64,000 bases of DNA, from assembly GCA_007570785.1 (NCBI GenBank), contig ML661885.1:17322918-17386917 (forward strand), written 5' to 3'. The stretch's first letter is position 1; each line of letters begins with the position of its first letter. Positions 11,827-23,210 of this stretch are shown here, piece after piece. The position numbers were made by a program, and so were the translations under genes. Source of the DNA: Antilocapra americana (lineage: Eukaryota; Chordata; Mammalia; Artiodactyla; Antilocapridae). Below the pieces are notes generated by a model, which saw nothing but the letters and a program-made list of their open reading frames with translations, made no database searches and was not told where the DNA came from.

Positions 11827-13840
11827 TTATTTCAAAAGATGTGAAATTTAACTTTTTTTCTGTTTTGCAAAAACTGTCATTATCTTGTGCAAACCTAGAC
11901 TCTTGGTCAACATAATAAGTGTTGGTATGACCAGTCAAATTTAATTTTAATGTTCAAATGGAAGATTTATTATTCAATTAGTAAGAAGTATCACAAACCC
12001 CTTTTAATAGCATTTCTATTAAAATATTTGATTTTACTGATTCTCTCTATTAGAATGATAATATTCTATTCTATTTTGAAGTGGGTGGTGGTTTCAGGAA
12101 GTGATTTTTCTTGTTTCCATTTGGAGAATTAGTAAGTTTATGTCATAAGTCCAACTTGAAATTTAACATTTTACTTCCTGATTGATCTAAACTTCTAAAT
12201 TTTCTGACTCAAGATTATTCATTTCTTAGAGTTTTGCTTGTTCTCTTTGTTTTATAAGCACTGCAGTAGAGAAATGATATTTTAATTCCTCAAGAGGGAT
12301 GTCATACTTTAGGAAGACAAAGCTGTTTCAAGACAGTTACTGCGTTCACCTTAGTTCACCTCTGGTTCAATGACTTGTTCCTACAACTTATCAAGAGTTT
12401 CATTATGTCAGCCCCAGCATATACCTATTCCCAGGTCAGGCTCCTTGATTATTCTTGGGCTTTTTCAAGCTTTTAAAAGCTATGTGGATATAAAGTATAT
12501 ACAGTTGTTTTTAGTAGAAATGTATGTCAACAATTATTTAAGTTTGAGCTCAAGTTTATTTCCTCTAAAATTATATTGTGAAAACCTGACTTTACTTTTT
12601 AAGTGTTAAAGCACAGTCATACACGCAGAATATTTCCCTTTGCACATGTTTCATTTTTGAGTGGTGGCCAGTACTTATATACTTAGGTGGAATTCTTTCC
12701 ACTTGTTATTGTTGTCAGTGAAGAAACTCATGACCTATGAAGATTTCTAAGCATATTTTTTAGAAAAATCATTTAAAATTATAGACTGTTATCGGCAGGA
12801 GAGAAAGAAGAACGCAGGATAGGCTTATGTCTACCAAAAACACTTTAAACTTTATGATGGGAATTTATATAATATTGCTTTCTCACAGAATGTATAGAAT
12901 GTTGCTCAATCACTGACAGAATAAAATATTAAAGGTGAGGAAGGCCTAGTGTGATCACACAGCTTTATTTTGAGATTTTACAGAAAACTGACAGCCAGAC
13001 AGTGTTGTTCCTGGCTTGACATTTTCATTGCACTTTTTTATAACTGCTTATTGGACTTTCATCTTGAAGGGTACATCCATAGATTTGTCTTCCACTTGAA
13101 TGAAGATTCTTGAAGGCACATTTGATTATTATTCATTATAATTCTTGACCATATTATCTAATTTATATTAGCCCTTCAATAGATACATTTAGAATGAGTT
13201 AACGAGGAAATGAATGATTATATAGATTAAATTTTAGAGATGAAATGATGGCTCGCTATCATGCAGCCGGATGGCAAGAATGTCAGGCCCCCTCAATTTA
13301 AGCTTTCTCTTCTCTAGTCTAGCTATTCTAATACCTTCACCCAACTCCTTATTCCAAGACTGTCGACTCTGCGTTTATTCTTTGCTAGAAGCAGAAAGCA
13401 CAGGAACTAATAAGATTAATTTCAACTTCCTAGAATTATTCCTTGTTCTGCCTCAATCATGGGCAAGTTATTTCATGTTTCTAATCTATGTGTTTCATGT
13501 TTTAGTTTGTAAAAATTGGAACATAATGTATGCCACCTAGGATGGTACTGAAGTTCAGATAAATGTAAAATGGTTGGTACATTTCCTAGGACATCCTAAG
13601 AACTCCAGCTGACGGCCCTCTTATTCTTTAGTCACTTTGGCCTAGCTGAAGTTCCACTGCTTCAGTGTGACTGCTGCATACCATGCAAAGAGTTCTCCCC
13701 AGTAGCCCTTTGCTCTCCAGTTATTTGCTGAGATCTCTTGCCAATTGTAAATTTCTTAAAATTTTTCTCTAGTTATACTGAAAATAGCCTTCATCATGTT
13801 ATGTCATTTCATTTCTCTTCATTGTATTTAGATAGGTAGG
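11827..13840. other. No gene seen
   Basis: About 2 kb of moderately AT-rich DNA without a repeat family I recognise. Open frames at 11950-12132, 12370-12609 and 13271-13540 (60-89 codons) have no domain, no splice context I can support and no unusual codon use. Confidence 0.4.
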
Positions 13841-14028
13841 TTTAGTTGCTTAGTTGTGTCTGACTCTTGCAACCCCATGAACTATAGCCCACCAAGCTCC
13901 TCTGTCCATGGACTTTCCCTGAATGGGTTACCATTTCCTTCTCCAGGGCATCCTCCTGACCCAGGGATTGAACCAAGGTCTCCTGCATTTCAGGCAGACT
14001 CTTTACTGACTGAACAACCAGGGAAGCC
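13841..14028 (-). mobile_element. Bov-tA-type SINE, antisense
   Basis: The tail 'ttagttgtgtctgactcttg' is at the left and the head 'ccagggaagcc' is at the right. The B-box region reads 'gggattgaaccaagg'. Confidence 0.93.
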
Positions 14029-14079
14029 ATGTAGGCACTAATATTATGATATAGATTTTATAGTACCCTTCTTGTTCAC

Positions 14080-14588
14080 GGGGCTTCCCTGATGGTAAGG
14101 AATCTGCCTGCAATGGAGGAGAAAGTGAAAGTGAAAGTCACTCAGTCATTTCCTACTCTTTGTGACCCCATGGATTAGTCAGTCCATGGAATTCTCCAGG
14201 CCAGAATACTGGAGTGGGTAGCCTTTCCCTTCTCCAGGGGATCTTCCCAACCCAGGGATTGAACCCAAGCCTCCTTCATTGCAGGTGATTTCTTTACCAG
14301 CTGAGCCACCAGGGAAGCTCAAGAATACTGGAGTGGGTAGCCTATCCCTTCTCCAGCGGATCTTTCCCACCCAGGGATCAAACCCGGGACTCCCATGTTA
14401 CAGGCGGATTCTTTACCTACTGAGCTAACATGGAAGCCTCAGCATGCAATGCAGGAGACCCGAGTTCTCTCCTGGGTCAAGAAGATCCCTTGGAGAAGGG
14501 AATGACACCCACTCTAGCATTCTTGCCCAGACTCTAGTCCATGGAGTCGCAAAGAGTGAGACACAACTGAGCAACTAACACTTGCACT
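14080..14588 (+). mobile_element. Bov-tA-type SINE (sense) split by another SINE
   Basis: The SINE starts at 14080 with 'ggggcttccctgatgg', is interrupted after 'ctgcaatggaggag' and resumes at 14445 with 'tgcaatgcaggagacccgag', ending in 'aactaacacttgcac'. Its own target-site duplication is 'ttcttgttcac' (14069-14079) against 'ttcttgctcac' (14589-14599), one mismatch in 11. Confidence 0.88.
14122..14444 (-). mobile_element. Dimeric Bov-tA SINE, antisense, nested in a SINE
   Basis: Two antisense SINE heads follow each other: the first ends 'gagccaccagggaagc' near 14318, the second ends 'gctaacatggaagcc' near 14437. The left end is the 'aaagtgaaagtgaaagtcac' tail. The insertion duplicated the host SINE sequence at 14109-14121 and 14445-14457 (13 bases, one mismatch). 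Confidence 0.87.
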
Positions 14589-14599
14589 TTCTTGCTCAC

Positions 14600-14715
14600 A
14601 AAAATGAGGTCCATGAGAGCAGGTGCTTTGTCCTCCTTATTCACTGCTCTATCCCCAGCTCTTTGAGGAGAAAGTTGCCTATGGCATCTTGAAACACCTG
14701 TTTTCTGCCTGAATG
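14600..14715 (+). mobile_element. L2 LINE 3' fragment
   Basis: The phrase 'gtccatgagagcaggtgctt' followed by 'tgtcctccttattcactgct' and 'atccccagctc' is the conserved 3' end of L2. The SINE cluster just upstream landed next to or in it. Confidence 0.6.
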
Positions 14716-15074
14716 AAAGGAATCATATAAGAACATACTGCTATCAAAAAGTGAACTACTTAGAAACACTCGTACATATGTATGTTACTATAAACATTAG
14801 GATTTTGGAAGGAACAGCGTAAGATTGTCAATCACATATGAAAAATGAAATACTGGTATTGAGTCGCTCCTTCCCTGTTTAACTCCCATGCCTGTCTGTT
14901 TTGTGCAAATAACATATGCCTCAAATGCATTTTCTATTTCATCAAAAAAAACCAAATAATTCATCTTCCAAATTAAGTATATCAACCTTAAGTATATCAG
15001 AGTAATAAAACACTAACAGTAAGACTTTTGGAGACTGACATCCCCCAAAATTAATACCAGATAACTATAATATT
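14716..15074. other. No gene seen
   Basis: I recognise nothing in this AT-rich stretch. Confidence 0.4.
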
Positions 15075-15465
15075 TTTGAGAACCCAAAATGTAGTTTGTT
15101 TCTTTTTTTTGTAGGCTTTCTGTTTTGTATCAGAGCATAACCAAATAACAGACAATGCTGTGATAGTTTCAGGTGAAGAGGGAAGGGACTCAGCCATACA
15201 TATACATGTATCTATTCTCCCCTAAACTCTCCTCCCATCCAGGCTGACACATAACGTTATTGAGCTGAGTTCCTTGTGCTCTGCAGAGGGTCCTTGTTGG
15301 TTATTCATTTTAAATGTAGCAGTGTGGACATGTCCATTGCAAGCTCACTATCCCTTCTCTCCAACCGTTCCCCCAGCAACCATAAGGTCTTTTTCAAAGT
15401 CTGTGCCTCTGTTTCTGTTACAAAATGTAGTTTTTGAGAACAGAAAATTTATGAACTTTTTTTTT
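15075..15465 (-). mobile_element. L1 3' untranslated region, antisense, degenerate
   Basis: The sequence 'gttccttgtgctctgcagag' then 'gtccttgttggttattc', followed by C-rich 'cccttctctccaaccgttcc', is the antisense of the 3' end of an artiodactyl L1. The 79-codon frame at 15274-15513 is a by-product. Confidence 0.7.
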
Positions 15466-17325
15466 AACCTAGGTGTTATATCACATATAGCTCTTCCATA
15501 TGTTTCTAATTAGAGATATATTGTTTATTTGTATTTAGGTAGTCACATTGTTCTAGACAGATAGGAGATGATTGTTACTCAAAAAAATGTTTCGTGAAAT
15601 ATTAGTATCTTTAGTCACACACATATTCAACAGTGCCAACAAAGCAGTGATTAATGTTCAGGTAATATATACTCCAGAGAACAATTAAATCAATTGCAAC
15701 AACTTGGAGTTTCCTGTTACGTAGGAACACTGAGCTATAATTTTCTGGATAACTCAGTTTAAACTATAGCAAAATGAAATGTGCAAGTAATTTGAGAAAA
15801 TGTTCTACTAACATTTATCTTGATAAATTATTTCAGTTCTGTGTTTGATTTTTGCAGACATATCCACCGTGTCATTCAGTTATCATTGAAATAACTGAAA
15901 AAGTGCACAGAAGTGGTAATTGCCTCTATATTTTCTGGTTGGATGTTAAGATGATTTTTAAAAAGTGACCAGCATGCACTGTTAACACAGTTTCTTCTGT
16001 AAGTTACTTTAGCTGCTTTTAAATACTAGCAGTTGCAATATTTGCATATTTTCTCTATGAAAACTGATTTAATCTCATCTCTGTAAAAAAACTAGATGAT
16101 ACCAAACCAAATGCAAAAACAAAAATTCCTAATTGAATAGAGTAATAAGTCTATGGAATTAGGTGTTCTAAATCAGAACTGGTTTATAGCAAGTTGTACA
16201 AACTTTTCTGTTTTCTGAATATAATTGACTAAGTGGTTGTGGAAACTATAAAATACATTTTTTATCTGACATTTCTTTGTTCTTGAAGGACACAATATTT
16301 TATAAACCTGCCCATAACCTCATATACCTAAAAAACTCATTTTCTATACTTTTGAGTTCTTATTCTCTCTATAAGACCTTAATTGAATTATTCAGAATAA
16401 CACTCATGTTATTACTAAGGAAGGAAACAGAAAGTAGGTTAATTTTGAATGCATTGAGCACCTCCCAAACTCCCAAGTTTGAGGGTGATATGAGCACAGA
16501 GATGTAATGCAGTTCAAGGAGAGACCTACAGGACTGTGATAGCATTTGATGACTTGTATGCTTGAGATTTTTTTAAACCTTTTTCTATTTTCCATAAAGC
16601 ACAATCCTCTGAAAAATGTAACACTTTCTGAGTTTTCTTGGATTGCTTAGCTTTCATTTCAAGTTTTTACTTGATGTTATGTTTTATCTGGGCCATCTTT
16701 AGGCCTAATTCCTTTTTTAGAAAATGGAACATAAAGCATGGACTCCAGTATTTCCTTAGAAAGTATAGGAAATATAGTTCTTACCAGGATGATAACTTAA
16801 ATCTGTTCTTGCTATTCTGAAAATAATAAAATTAGCACCCTTTATAAAAGGCACATAGGATAAAGAATCAGTTAATTTAAATATCTTAAATTTGAACTAG
16901 TTACTTTAAATATTTACCAAGTCTCTGATATATCCAGAAGAGAGCCACTGATTAAATAATTTAGCCATTTACCAAGTATCTGAGGTATTCAGAGTAGATT
17001 TCAAGGCCCTATATTATAGTGATGAACTGTTCTACTAGCCAGTTGTAAAGAGAATACATGTCGCATCAGTTTTCAGGATGCAGAGCTGAACCTTTTACCT
17101 CCCCTTGGTCTAAGAGAAACTGAGAAGAGGAGGATGTGCATTAACTCCCAGCCGCTCACAATCAGGTCACCTTGACTTGAAGAGAGCTAAGATGAGAGCT
17201 CAACAGGTGGGCCTTTAGGTCATGGGCCCTAAGGAGTTGACAGAGAGATTGGCATCATCTCTACGCTGGATTCAAAAGCCTCAGCATGGGATTATTAATC
17301 TAGTGATGGAATTCCCAGGTAGCGT
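15466..17325. other. No gene seen; single-copy-looking
   Basis: About 1.9 kb with no repeat that I recognise. Open frames up to 76 codons near 16.3-16.8 kb lack any domain. Confidence 0.4.
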
Positions 17326-17531
17326 TACTCATGTTAGTCACTGAGTCATGTTCGACTCTTTGTGACCCCAGGGACTGTAGCCCGCCAGGTCTGTCCATGT
17401 GATTTCCCAGGCAAGGATACTGGAGTGAGTTATTATTTCCTTCTCCAGAGGATATTCTTGACCCAGGGATTGAACCTGGATCTCCTGCATTGTAGGCGGA
17501 TTCTTTACCTTCTGAGCCACCAGGGAAGCCC
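17326..17531 (-). mobile_element. Bov-tA-type SINE, antisense
   Basis: The body 'caaggatactggagtgag' and the head 'gagccaccagggaagccc' are intact; the B-box region reads 'gggattgaacctgga'. Confidence 0.93.
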
Positions 17532-17685
17532 ATTAGACAGTGGAAATATTTAAGAAAATAAACACTTGCCATTACTGATATTACTGCAGCAGACATTGGT
17601 TTCTCCTTCCTGAGGAATGATCAAAATGAGTTTGTGCCAGATGCAGTATATAAAATGAAAGAATGATTATGTCTTTAAAAGCATA

Positions 17686-17778
17686 TATGCATATATATGT
17701 ATTGTGTACATTTACATGTATATGTATATATGTGTGTGTGTATACATGTGTGTGTGCCTGTGTATTTGTGTGTGCATA
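17686..17778. repeat. TA/TG-rich microsatellite
   Basis: Mixed 'tata', 'tgta' and 'tgtg' runs lie directly before the SINE at 17779 and probably grew near its tail. Confidence 0.85.
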
Positions 17779-17974
17779 CTCTGTCACTCAGTCATGTCCA
17801 ACTCTTTGCACCCCATGGACTGCAGCCCACCAGGCTCCCTAGTCCATGGAATTTCACAGGCAAGAATACTGGAGTGGGTTTCCATTTCCTCCTCCAGGAG
17901 ATCTTCCTGACTCAGGGTTTGAATCTACATCTCCTGTATTGACAGGTGGGTTCTCTGAATCACCAGGGAAGCCC
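17779..17974 (-). mobile_element. Bov-tA-type SINE, antisense
   Basis: The tail 'ctctgtcactcagtcatg' lies at the left and the head 'caccagggaagccc' at the right. The B-box region is decayed ('gggtttgaatctaca'). Confidence 0.92.
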
Positions 17975-18261
17975 TATATTTTTAGGAAAACATGATTAAA
18001 CTCAAATGTCCTCATTTTAAAATAATTAAAAAGGAAGGAAGGAAATAATCAGGATAAAGAAGGCCACTGTGTATATTTAGTAAGCTATCTTTTATCTACT
18101 TTTGGAGGGATAGTCGTCAAAATAAGGGAAACACAGAGAAGAAAAGAGACAGACTGTTTTTCAAAGGCTTCATTTTTCCAGCGGAAGCAGGGATCAAATT
18201 TTAGTGATTTCTACTGAAACACAGAACAAAAACCTATTCTGACTTTGACAATTCAGATATA

Positions 18262-18362
18262 TTAATATATGAATGTCTCCAGTATCCTGTAAGCTCCTTG
18301 AAGGCAGGAATTATGTCTTCTTCATTTATTTGTTTGTTTGTTTGTTCATTATTTGTTTGTTT
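18262..18362 (+). mobile_element. L2 LINE 3' scrap followed by a (TTTG)n run
   Basis: The string 'gtaagctccttgaaggcagg' is the L2 3' signature. It passes into repeated 'tttg' units at 18331-18362. Confidence 0.6.
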
Positions 18363-18966
18363 CCTAAATGCCCATTATATGTGTTACATTTATTTGATTA
18401 AATTTACACCCTTGTGGGAAGAGGCAATAACCTCCACTTACATGTTGGCGTTCGGGGGCAGAGTTCATGTTGCTTCAGCATAGTAAGTGGGTCAAAGTTA
18501 AGAACAGGTTTCATTTCACCTATGCTTTTAAGTCAAAAGCAAAAGTTACAGGGGATAATAATAATCTCTCTTACTTGATTTTATTTTTCTAAGGACTTTC
18601 TGGTATTTCAAGCTATTATGACTTGATAAAATATGAATGTAAAAATTCTGATTATCTTAAAATGTATAACTTTAAGGGACAGTAAGGATTTTTTATCTTA
18701 AAATTATGAAACAAGCTATAGTAATTATATTCAAAATACAACAATATAAAATATTACACATTTAAAATTTTTACCATTATTTTTTTGTATCCAATTACAA
18801 TGACTACATTCATTTGATGTTCATTCAACAAATGTTTATTTATGTATATGCCTATCTGTCATCTATCTTCCTACTTATCTGCCTATCATGCACATACTTC
18901 TAGGCAGGGTGGCATTATAAATAGAGACATAATTCCTATTCTTTAATGAGAAGGAGCTTCATAGTA
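18363..18966. other. No gene; possible MIR/L2-like scrap at 18825-18960
   Basis: The words 'cattcaacaaatgtttattt' and 'tctaggcagggtgg' near 18820-18910 recall an old mammalian repeat. Otherwise AT-rich. Confidence 0.35.
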
Positions 18967-19033
18967 TTGGGTTGGCCAAAAAATTAGTTTGTGTTTTTCT
19001 GAAAAACCCGAATGAACGTTTTGGCCAGCCCAG
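18967..19033. mobile_element. Mariner-type MITE (67 bp palindrome)
   Basis: The ends read 'ttgggttggccaaaa' and, in reverse complement, 'ctgggctggccaaaa', so the element is an inverted repeat with arms of about 33 bases and almost no interior. TA dinucleotides lie directly outside both ends (18965-18966 and 19034-19035), as expected for a mariner TA target. It resembles MADE1-like internally deleted mariners. No transposase is encoded. Transcribed RNA would fold into a hairpin on either strand. Confidence 0.88.
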
Positions 19034-19561
19034 TAGCTCGGTGAATAACATGTAAAATTGAACAGAATGTAGGCAAAACAATACCAAATGTGTCTTGTAG
19101 CAGCATATATGTGTCTGCATCCCTCACTAGTATGATATTCATGACTGTCATGAGTTCTTAGGAAGGAGAAATCACTGCGGCCAGTCAAGAATTTAAGACC
19201 TAATTTATGTGCAAAATTTTAAACTTGTGTCTGAATTTTTCTCATTATGTAGAAAATTCTAATTTTTCTGCACTAAACAAATGAACAATATGAAATATGA
19301 TCAGGAAATCAACATGAGTATAAAAAAATAGCTACTTTGTTAGGATTCTGGATAATAAAATATTTATTCTAGTCTTTACTTCATAATGTTGCTTGTGTAG
19401 TGGTGTTTATCAATGAACTGTGTACTTTGGCTTCATATTAGCAAAGAGAAATAAACTCTGCTGTGTCCTTGTTTAAAAATCAAGTAACTAATTCATGTAT
19501 ATCTTCATTCAGGAAATGTTTGTTCATTTATACATTTAATCATATACTGTTTATTCATAAC
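19034..19561. other. No gene seen
   Basis: An 81-codon minus-strand frame (18943-19188) runs across the MITE and is not a gene. The rest is AT-rich. Confidence 0.4.
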
Positions 19562-19895
19562 CTCCTGTCTTAGACTCCTGGCTGCTCTAACAAATTATTG
19601 TAGAATGGGTGACTGAACAATGACCGTTTATTTCTCACAGTTCTGGAGGCTGAAAATCTGGCATCATGGCAACCCTCTTCAGTGCTGCAGACAGCTGACT
19701 TCTTGCTGTATCCTTTCATGAGAGAAGGACAACTAGCCAGCTTTCTGGCCTCTTATAAGGGCACGCATCCCATTAGTAAGGATTACACCTTCATGACTTA
19801 ATAACGTCCCCCAAATCTCGCCTGTCAATACCATTATATGGAGATTAGGGTTTCAACATGTGAATGTCAGGAGCATGAACATTCAGTCTATAACA
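19562..19895 (-). mobile_element. MLT1-like (MaLR-type) LTR, antisense
   Basis: The order 'tttatttctcacagttctgg', 'aggctgaaaatctggc', 'cttataagggcacgcatccc' and 'ttagggtttcaacatgtg' matches an abundant old mammalian LTR in reverse. The subfamily is uncertain. Confidence 0.6.
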
Positions 19896-21354
19896 CCTCC
19901 TGTCCATTGCAGTGATCCGTATACTGGTGGTGGGATTGACTGGCCCTTGTCTTCAGAGTGCTAGCAGTCTAGAGTAAGTTCCCCATCTCTAAATAGTAAA
20001 TGTGTTTGCATGTATATGGCCGCATCAGTGTATGAAGCTTTGTAACTATTTATTGAGCACCTATTGGCTTCATACAGGATACAGGGACTTTTCTGTTTGG
20101 TAATATATGAAATTCATCCTCACATTCTAGATAAGAAACACCCAAAGCAGAAATTTTTTTAGAGCTGCAGCAAAATCTTTTGGTCAATATCAATAATGGT
20201 TCCCTAAAGAGTTGTTTTACAGATGACATAAATAAAGCTGTGGTTTCTTGCAGCTAAAAAAACCATATGCCATGAAAAATTGGGGGAATTTTGTAATCAT
20301 TTTTACTCAGTTACATTTTATACTTTTTAGAGTGATCATGATTTTCAGTGATAATTCACCTGTGTGTGAGGTCTCCTGGATACTAATTAACTTGTGCCAT
20401 GTTATGATCCTGTACACGGAAAGGTTAAATCAATACATTGCATCTGAGGAAAACATCTCTTTGAAAACACTGTGTTCCAATTCACAGGAACACTGTGAAT
20501 TCCTGAAAATGACTGGTAACTGGGTGATTTGAAAGAGTTAATATCGTTCCCTACACACCTAGTTCATGAAGACAGTACCTAGCCTTATATTGGAAAATGA
20601 ATGTGGTTTTCAGATTTAGTCTATTTACGTGGGGAGATTGTGGTGATAGAAAATGATTATTTCTTTTAATTCAGTTTGCCACTTAATCTGTAAATGCAAA
20701 CCATGTTAAAGGATGCTTGGAAAAAAAATAAACTTGAAAACCAGCTTTAACCTCCCAAACCAGCTGAAGTTACTCAAAAGACAATAAGGGCAAAATTTCA
20801 TTATATAGACTTCAAGTGGGTTTTTAAAAACCCCATAGCCTTTCCAAGTAAAGTGATGAATGTTGTTCTGATTCTAATTGACAAGTGTTATATATAAAAG
20901 AGTTCTTACCTTCATTCTTATCAAAACTGTGGGGATTTCCAATGATAGGACAATATTATGTGGGTGGAAACTTCTCAGAAGAATAGAGAACTTATCAGTA
21001 TTTACTTAGCTTCTATTACATTCAGAGCCATAAAAACAACTACACTCATAAATTTATAGCCAGTCAAGGATATTGCCTCTTCCCCAAAGAGGCTGGATAT
21101 TAAAGGAGTAGACTGAATGAGCTCAAATCATGAAGTGGTTTCAATATTGGAGGAGTTTTCCCCCTTCATATTTCAACTTGTAGACAATATGTTATGAAGA
21201 CTCACTGGCTAGCTAACTTTGGGGGTTTGGAAGCAAAAAAGCAATCAACTATTTTTTTCTTAAAAATTTACTTTTTTATTCTACAATTAGTACTTAATAC
21301 TAATATTTTAATGAACCCTAACTGTAGACTAATGGTCACCAGACTTACTCAAAT
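19896..21354. other. No gene seen
   Basis: A short 'tttattgagcacctattgg' near 20049 hints at a MIR/L2-type scrap. A 94-codon plus-strand frame at 20248-20532 has no domain. Confidence 0.4.
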
Positions 21355-21480
21355 ACGTGTCTTATAAATTCACCTTTGCAGATAAAGAAGCCAGAGGTTC
21401 GTTCATAGAGGTTAGGAATCTTGCTCAAAATCACATAGCAAAGACAAGGCTTAAACCCAGATCTTTTCTGATTCTGGAAC
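21355..21480 (-). mobile_element. MIR SINE fragment, antisense
   Basis: The sequence 'aatcttgctcaaaatcacat' followed by 'agcaaagacaaggcttaaac' and 'ccagatc' is the antisense MIR core. Confidence 0.65.
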
Positions 21481-21814
21481 AGATTCAGTATTAGCTTCAT
21501 AATTCTATTGTAACAAATTACCACAATCCGAGTGACTTGAAATAGCACAGGTTTATTTACAGCTCTGGAGGTCAGAAGTCCCATAAGGGATCTCATTGAA
21601 CTAGATTTGAGGTATCAGTAAGGCTGCATTCCTCTGGAGGCTCTAGGGAGAACACATACTCATGCCCTTTTCTGCTTCTATGGTCCTCCTCCATTCCTTG
21701 GCTCACGGCCCCTTCTTCCATCTTCAAAACCAACAACCCCATAATTCTAACCTTTATTCCTGTTATTGCATCGTCTTTTCTGACTCTCTTGTCTCGCTCT
21801 GCCATGTTTTAATA

Positions 21815-22262
21815 ACTCTTGGAGTATTACTCTGGCATTAAAAAGATGAAATAATGCCATTTGAAGCAAAATGGATGCACATAGAGAATGTCATGCTGAA
21901 TGAAGTCAGGAGAAATACCATATGACCTCCCTTATATGTGGAATCTAAGAAGAAATGATACAAATACACTTATTTATGAAATAGAAGCAGACTCATCAAG
22001 AACAAACTTATGGTTGCTGGGGGGAAGAATAGAGAGAAGGGATGTTTAGGGAGTTTGGGATCGACATGTTTAGAATGGAAAACCAACAAGGTCCTACTAT
22101 ATAGGACAGGGAATTCTGCTCAGTGTTAGATGGCAGCCTGGATGGGAGTGGAGTTTAGGGGAGAATGGATACATGTATGGCTGAGTCCCTTTGTTGTCCA
22201 CCTGAACCAATATTGTTAACTGGCTATATTCCAATATAAAATAAAGGTTTTTTTAAAAAAGA
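21815..22262 (+). mobile_element. L1 3' end, sense, 5'-truncated
   Basis: It begins in the C-terminal ORF2 region ('tggagtattactctggc', 'aaatggatgcacatagag'), passes through 'ggtcctactatataggacag' of the 3' untranslated region and ends at 'ataaaggttttttt' with an A run. It lies inside an LTR. Confidence 0.8.
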
Positions 22263-22343
22263 ACTCATAACTACATTGGGCCTACCCAGATTATCTAGGA
22301 TAATCTCCTTATTTAACGATTCTTCATCATTTCTGCTTCACAA

Positions 22344-22549
22344 GGGCTTCTCTGGTGGTTCAGATGGTAAAGAATCTGCCTGCAGTGCAGGAGCCTTGGG
22401 TTCAATCCCTGGGTTGAAAGATCCCCTGGAGGAGGGAATGGCAAATCATTCCAGTATTCTTGCCTGGGAAATTCCATTGACAGAGGAACCTGGTGGGCTA
22501 CAATCCATGGGGTCACAAAGAGTTGGGCACGACTGAGAAACTAACACAC
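22344..22549 (+). mobile_element. Bov-tA/BOV-A2-type SINE, sense
   Basis: The head 'agggcttctctggtggttca', the B-box region 'gggttcaatccctggg' and the end 'cacgactgagaaactaac' are all present, so it is close to full length. Left 'catttctgc' and right 'cacatctgc' may be a decayed target-site duplication. Confidence 0.93.
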
Positions 22550-22757
22550 ACCACATCTGCAGTTACTTTGCCATGTAAGGTAATATAATCATAGCTTCCA
22601 GGGACTAGAGTGACTTCAAAAGGTCATTATCTTGCCTACTATGGAAGCTAACGTAGATCTAGATACATGTACTGCAGTATTTTAAAATTAATACTTTAAT
22701 ATTATAAATTAGTAGCCCCAAATAATAATCAGCAAGATTAATGATCACTAAAATGAT

Positions 22758-22852
22758 GATAGTATATAATGTATATATGTATATAGTACTATATATTATG
22801 TACATAGTATATAATATGTACTATGTGCATAGTATATAATATGTATATAATG
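22758..22852. repeat. AT-rich tandem/palindromic repeat
   Basis: A unit close to 'catagtatataatatgta' occurs about three times, and the region contains internal inverted repeats such as 'acatagt' against 'actatgt'. Confidence 0.8.
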
Positions 22853-22981
22853 AAGTGGTTTATTTCAGAAAAATTCCTACTCCATTGACTACCTGTACAA
22901 CCTGAGACAAATCTCTTGGTACCATTTATTTGGAATTGTATGGTGGTAAATTATACCAAAGTTTATCCTTGTAACAACTGG

Positions 22982-23195
22982 TATGTGTGTTTATGTTAGT
23001 TGATCAGTCATGTCTGACTCTTTGTGATCCCATGGACTGTAGCCTGCCAGGCTCCTTTGTCCATGGATTTCTCCAGGCACAAATACTGGAATGGGTTGCC
23101 ATTTCCTTCTCCAGGGGATCTTCCCTACCCTGGGATGGAATCCAGGTCTCCTGCATTGCAAGTAGACTCCTTACCGTCTGAGCCACCAGGGAAGT
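22982..23195 (-). mobile_element. Bov-tA-type SINE, antisense, with target-site duplication
   Basis: Flanks read 'ccttgtaacaactgg' (22967-22981) and 'ccttataacaactgg' (23196-23210), 14 of 15 identical. The SINE is near full length and ends in 'gagccaccagggaagt'. Confidence 0.95.
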
Positions 23196-23210
23196 CCTTA
23201 TAACAACTGG

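Larger units (their letters stand above)
21490..22640 (-). mobile_element. MLT1-like LTR, antisense, split by an L1 and a SINE
   Basis: Three pieces fit one old LTR read in reverse: 21490-21812 ('attgtaacaaattaccacaa', 'acagctctggaggtcag'), 22263-22343 ('cccagattatctaggataat') and about 22550-22640 ('tttgccatgtaaggtaat'). The gaps hold an L1 3' end and a Bov-tA SINE, which are therefore younger. Confidence 0.6.

Noticed and set aside
13841..17974. CRISPR-like or satellite array from the repeated SINE words
   Set aside because: The copies are dispersed, in both orientations and with individual duplications, as for SINEs. This is not an array.
22344..22420. tRNA gene
   Set aside because: The A/B-box-like sequence belongs to the tRNA-derived head of a Bov-tA SINE; the same holds for every other such head in the window.
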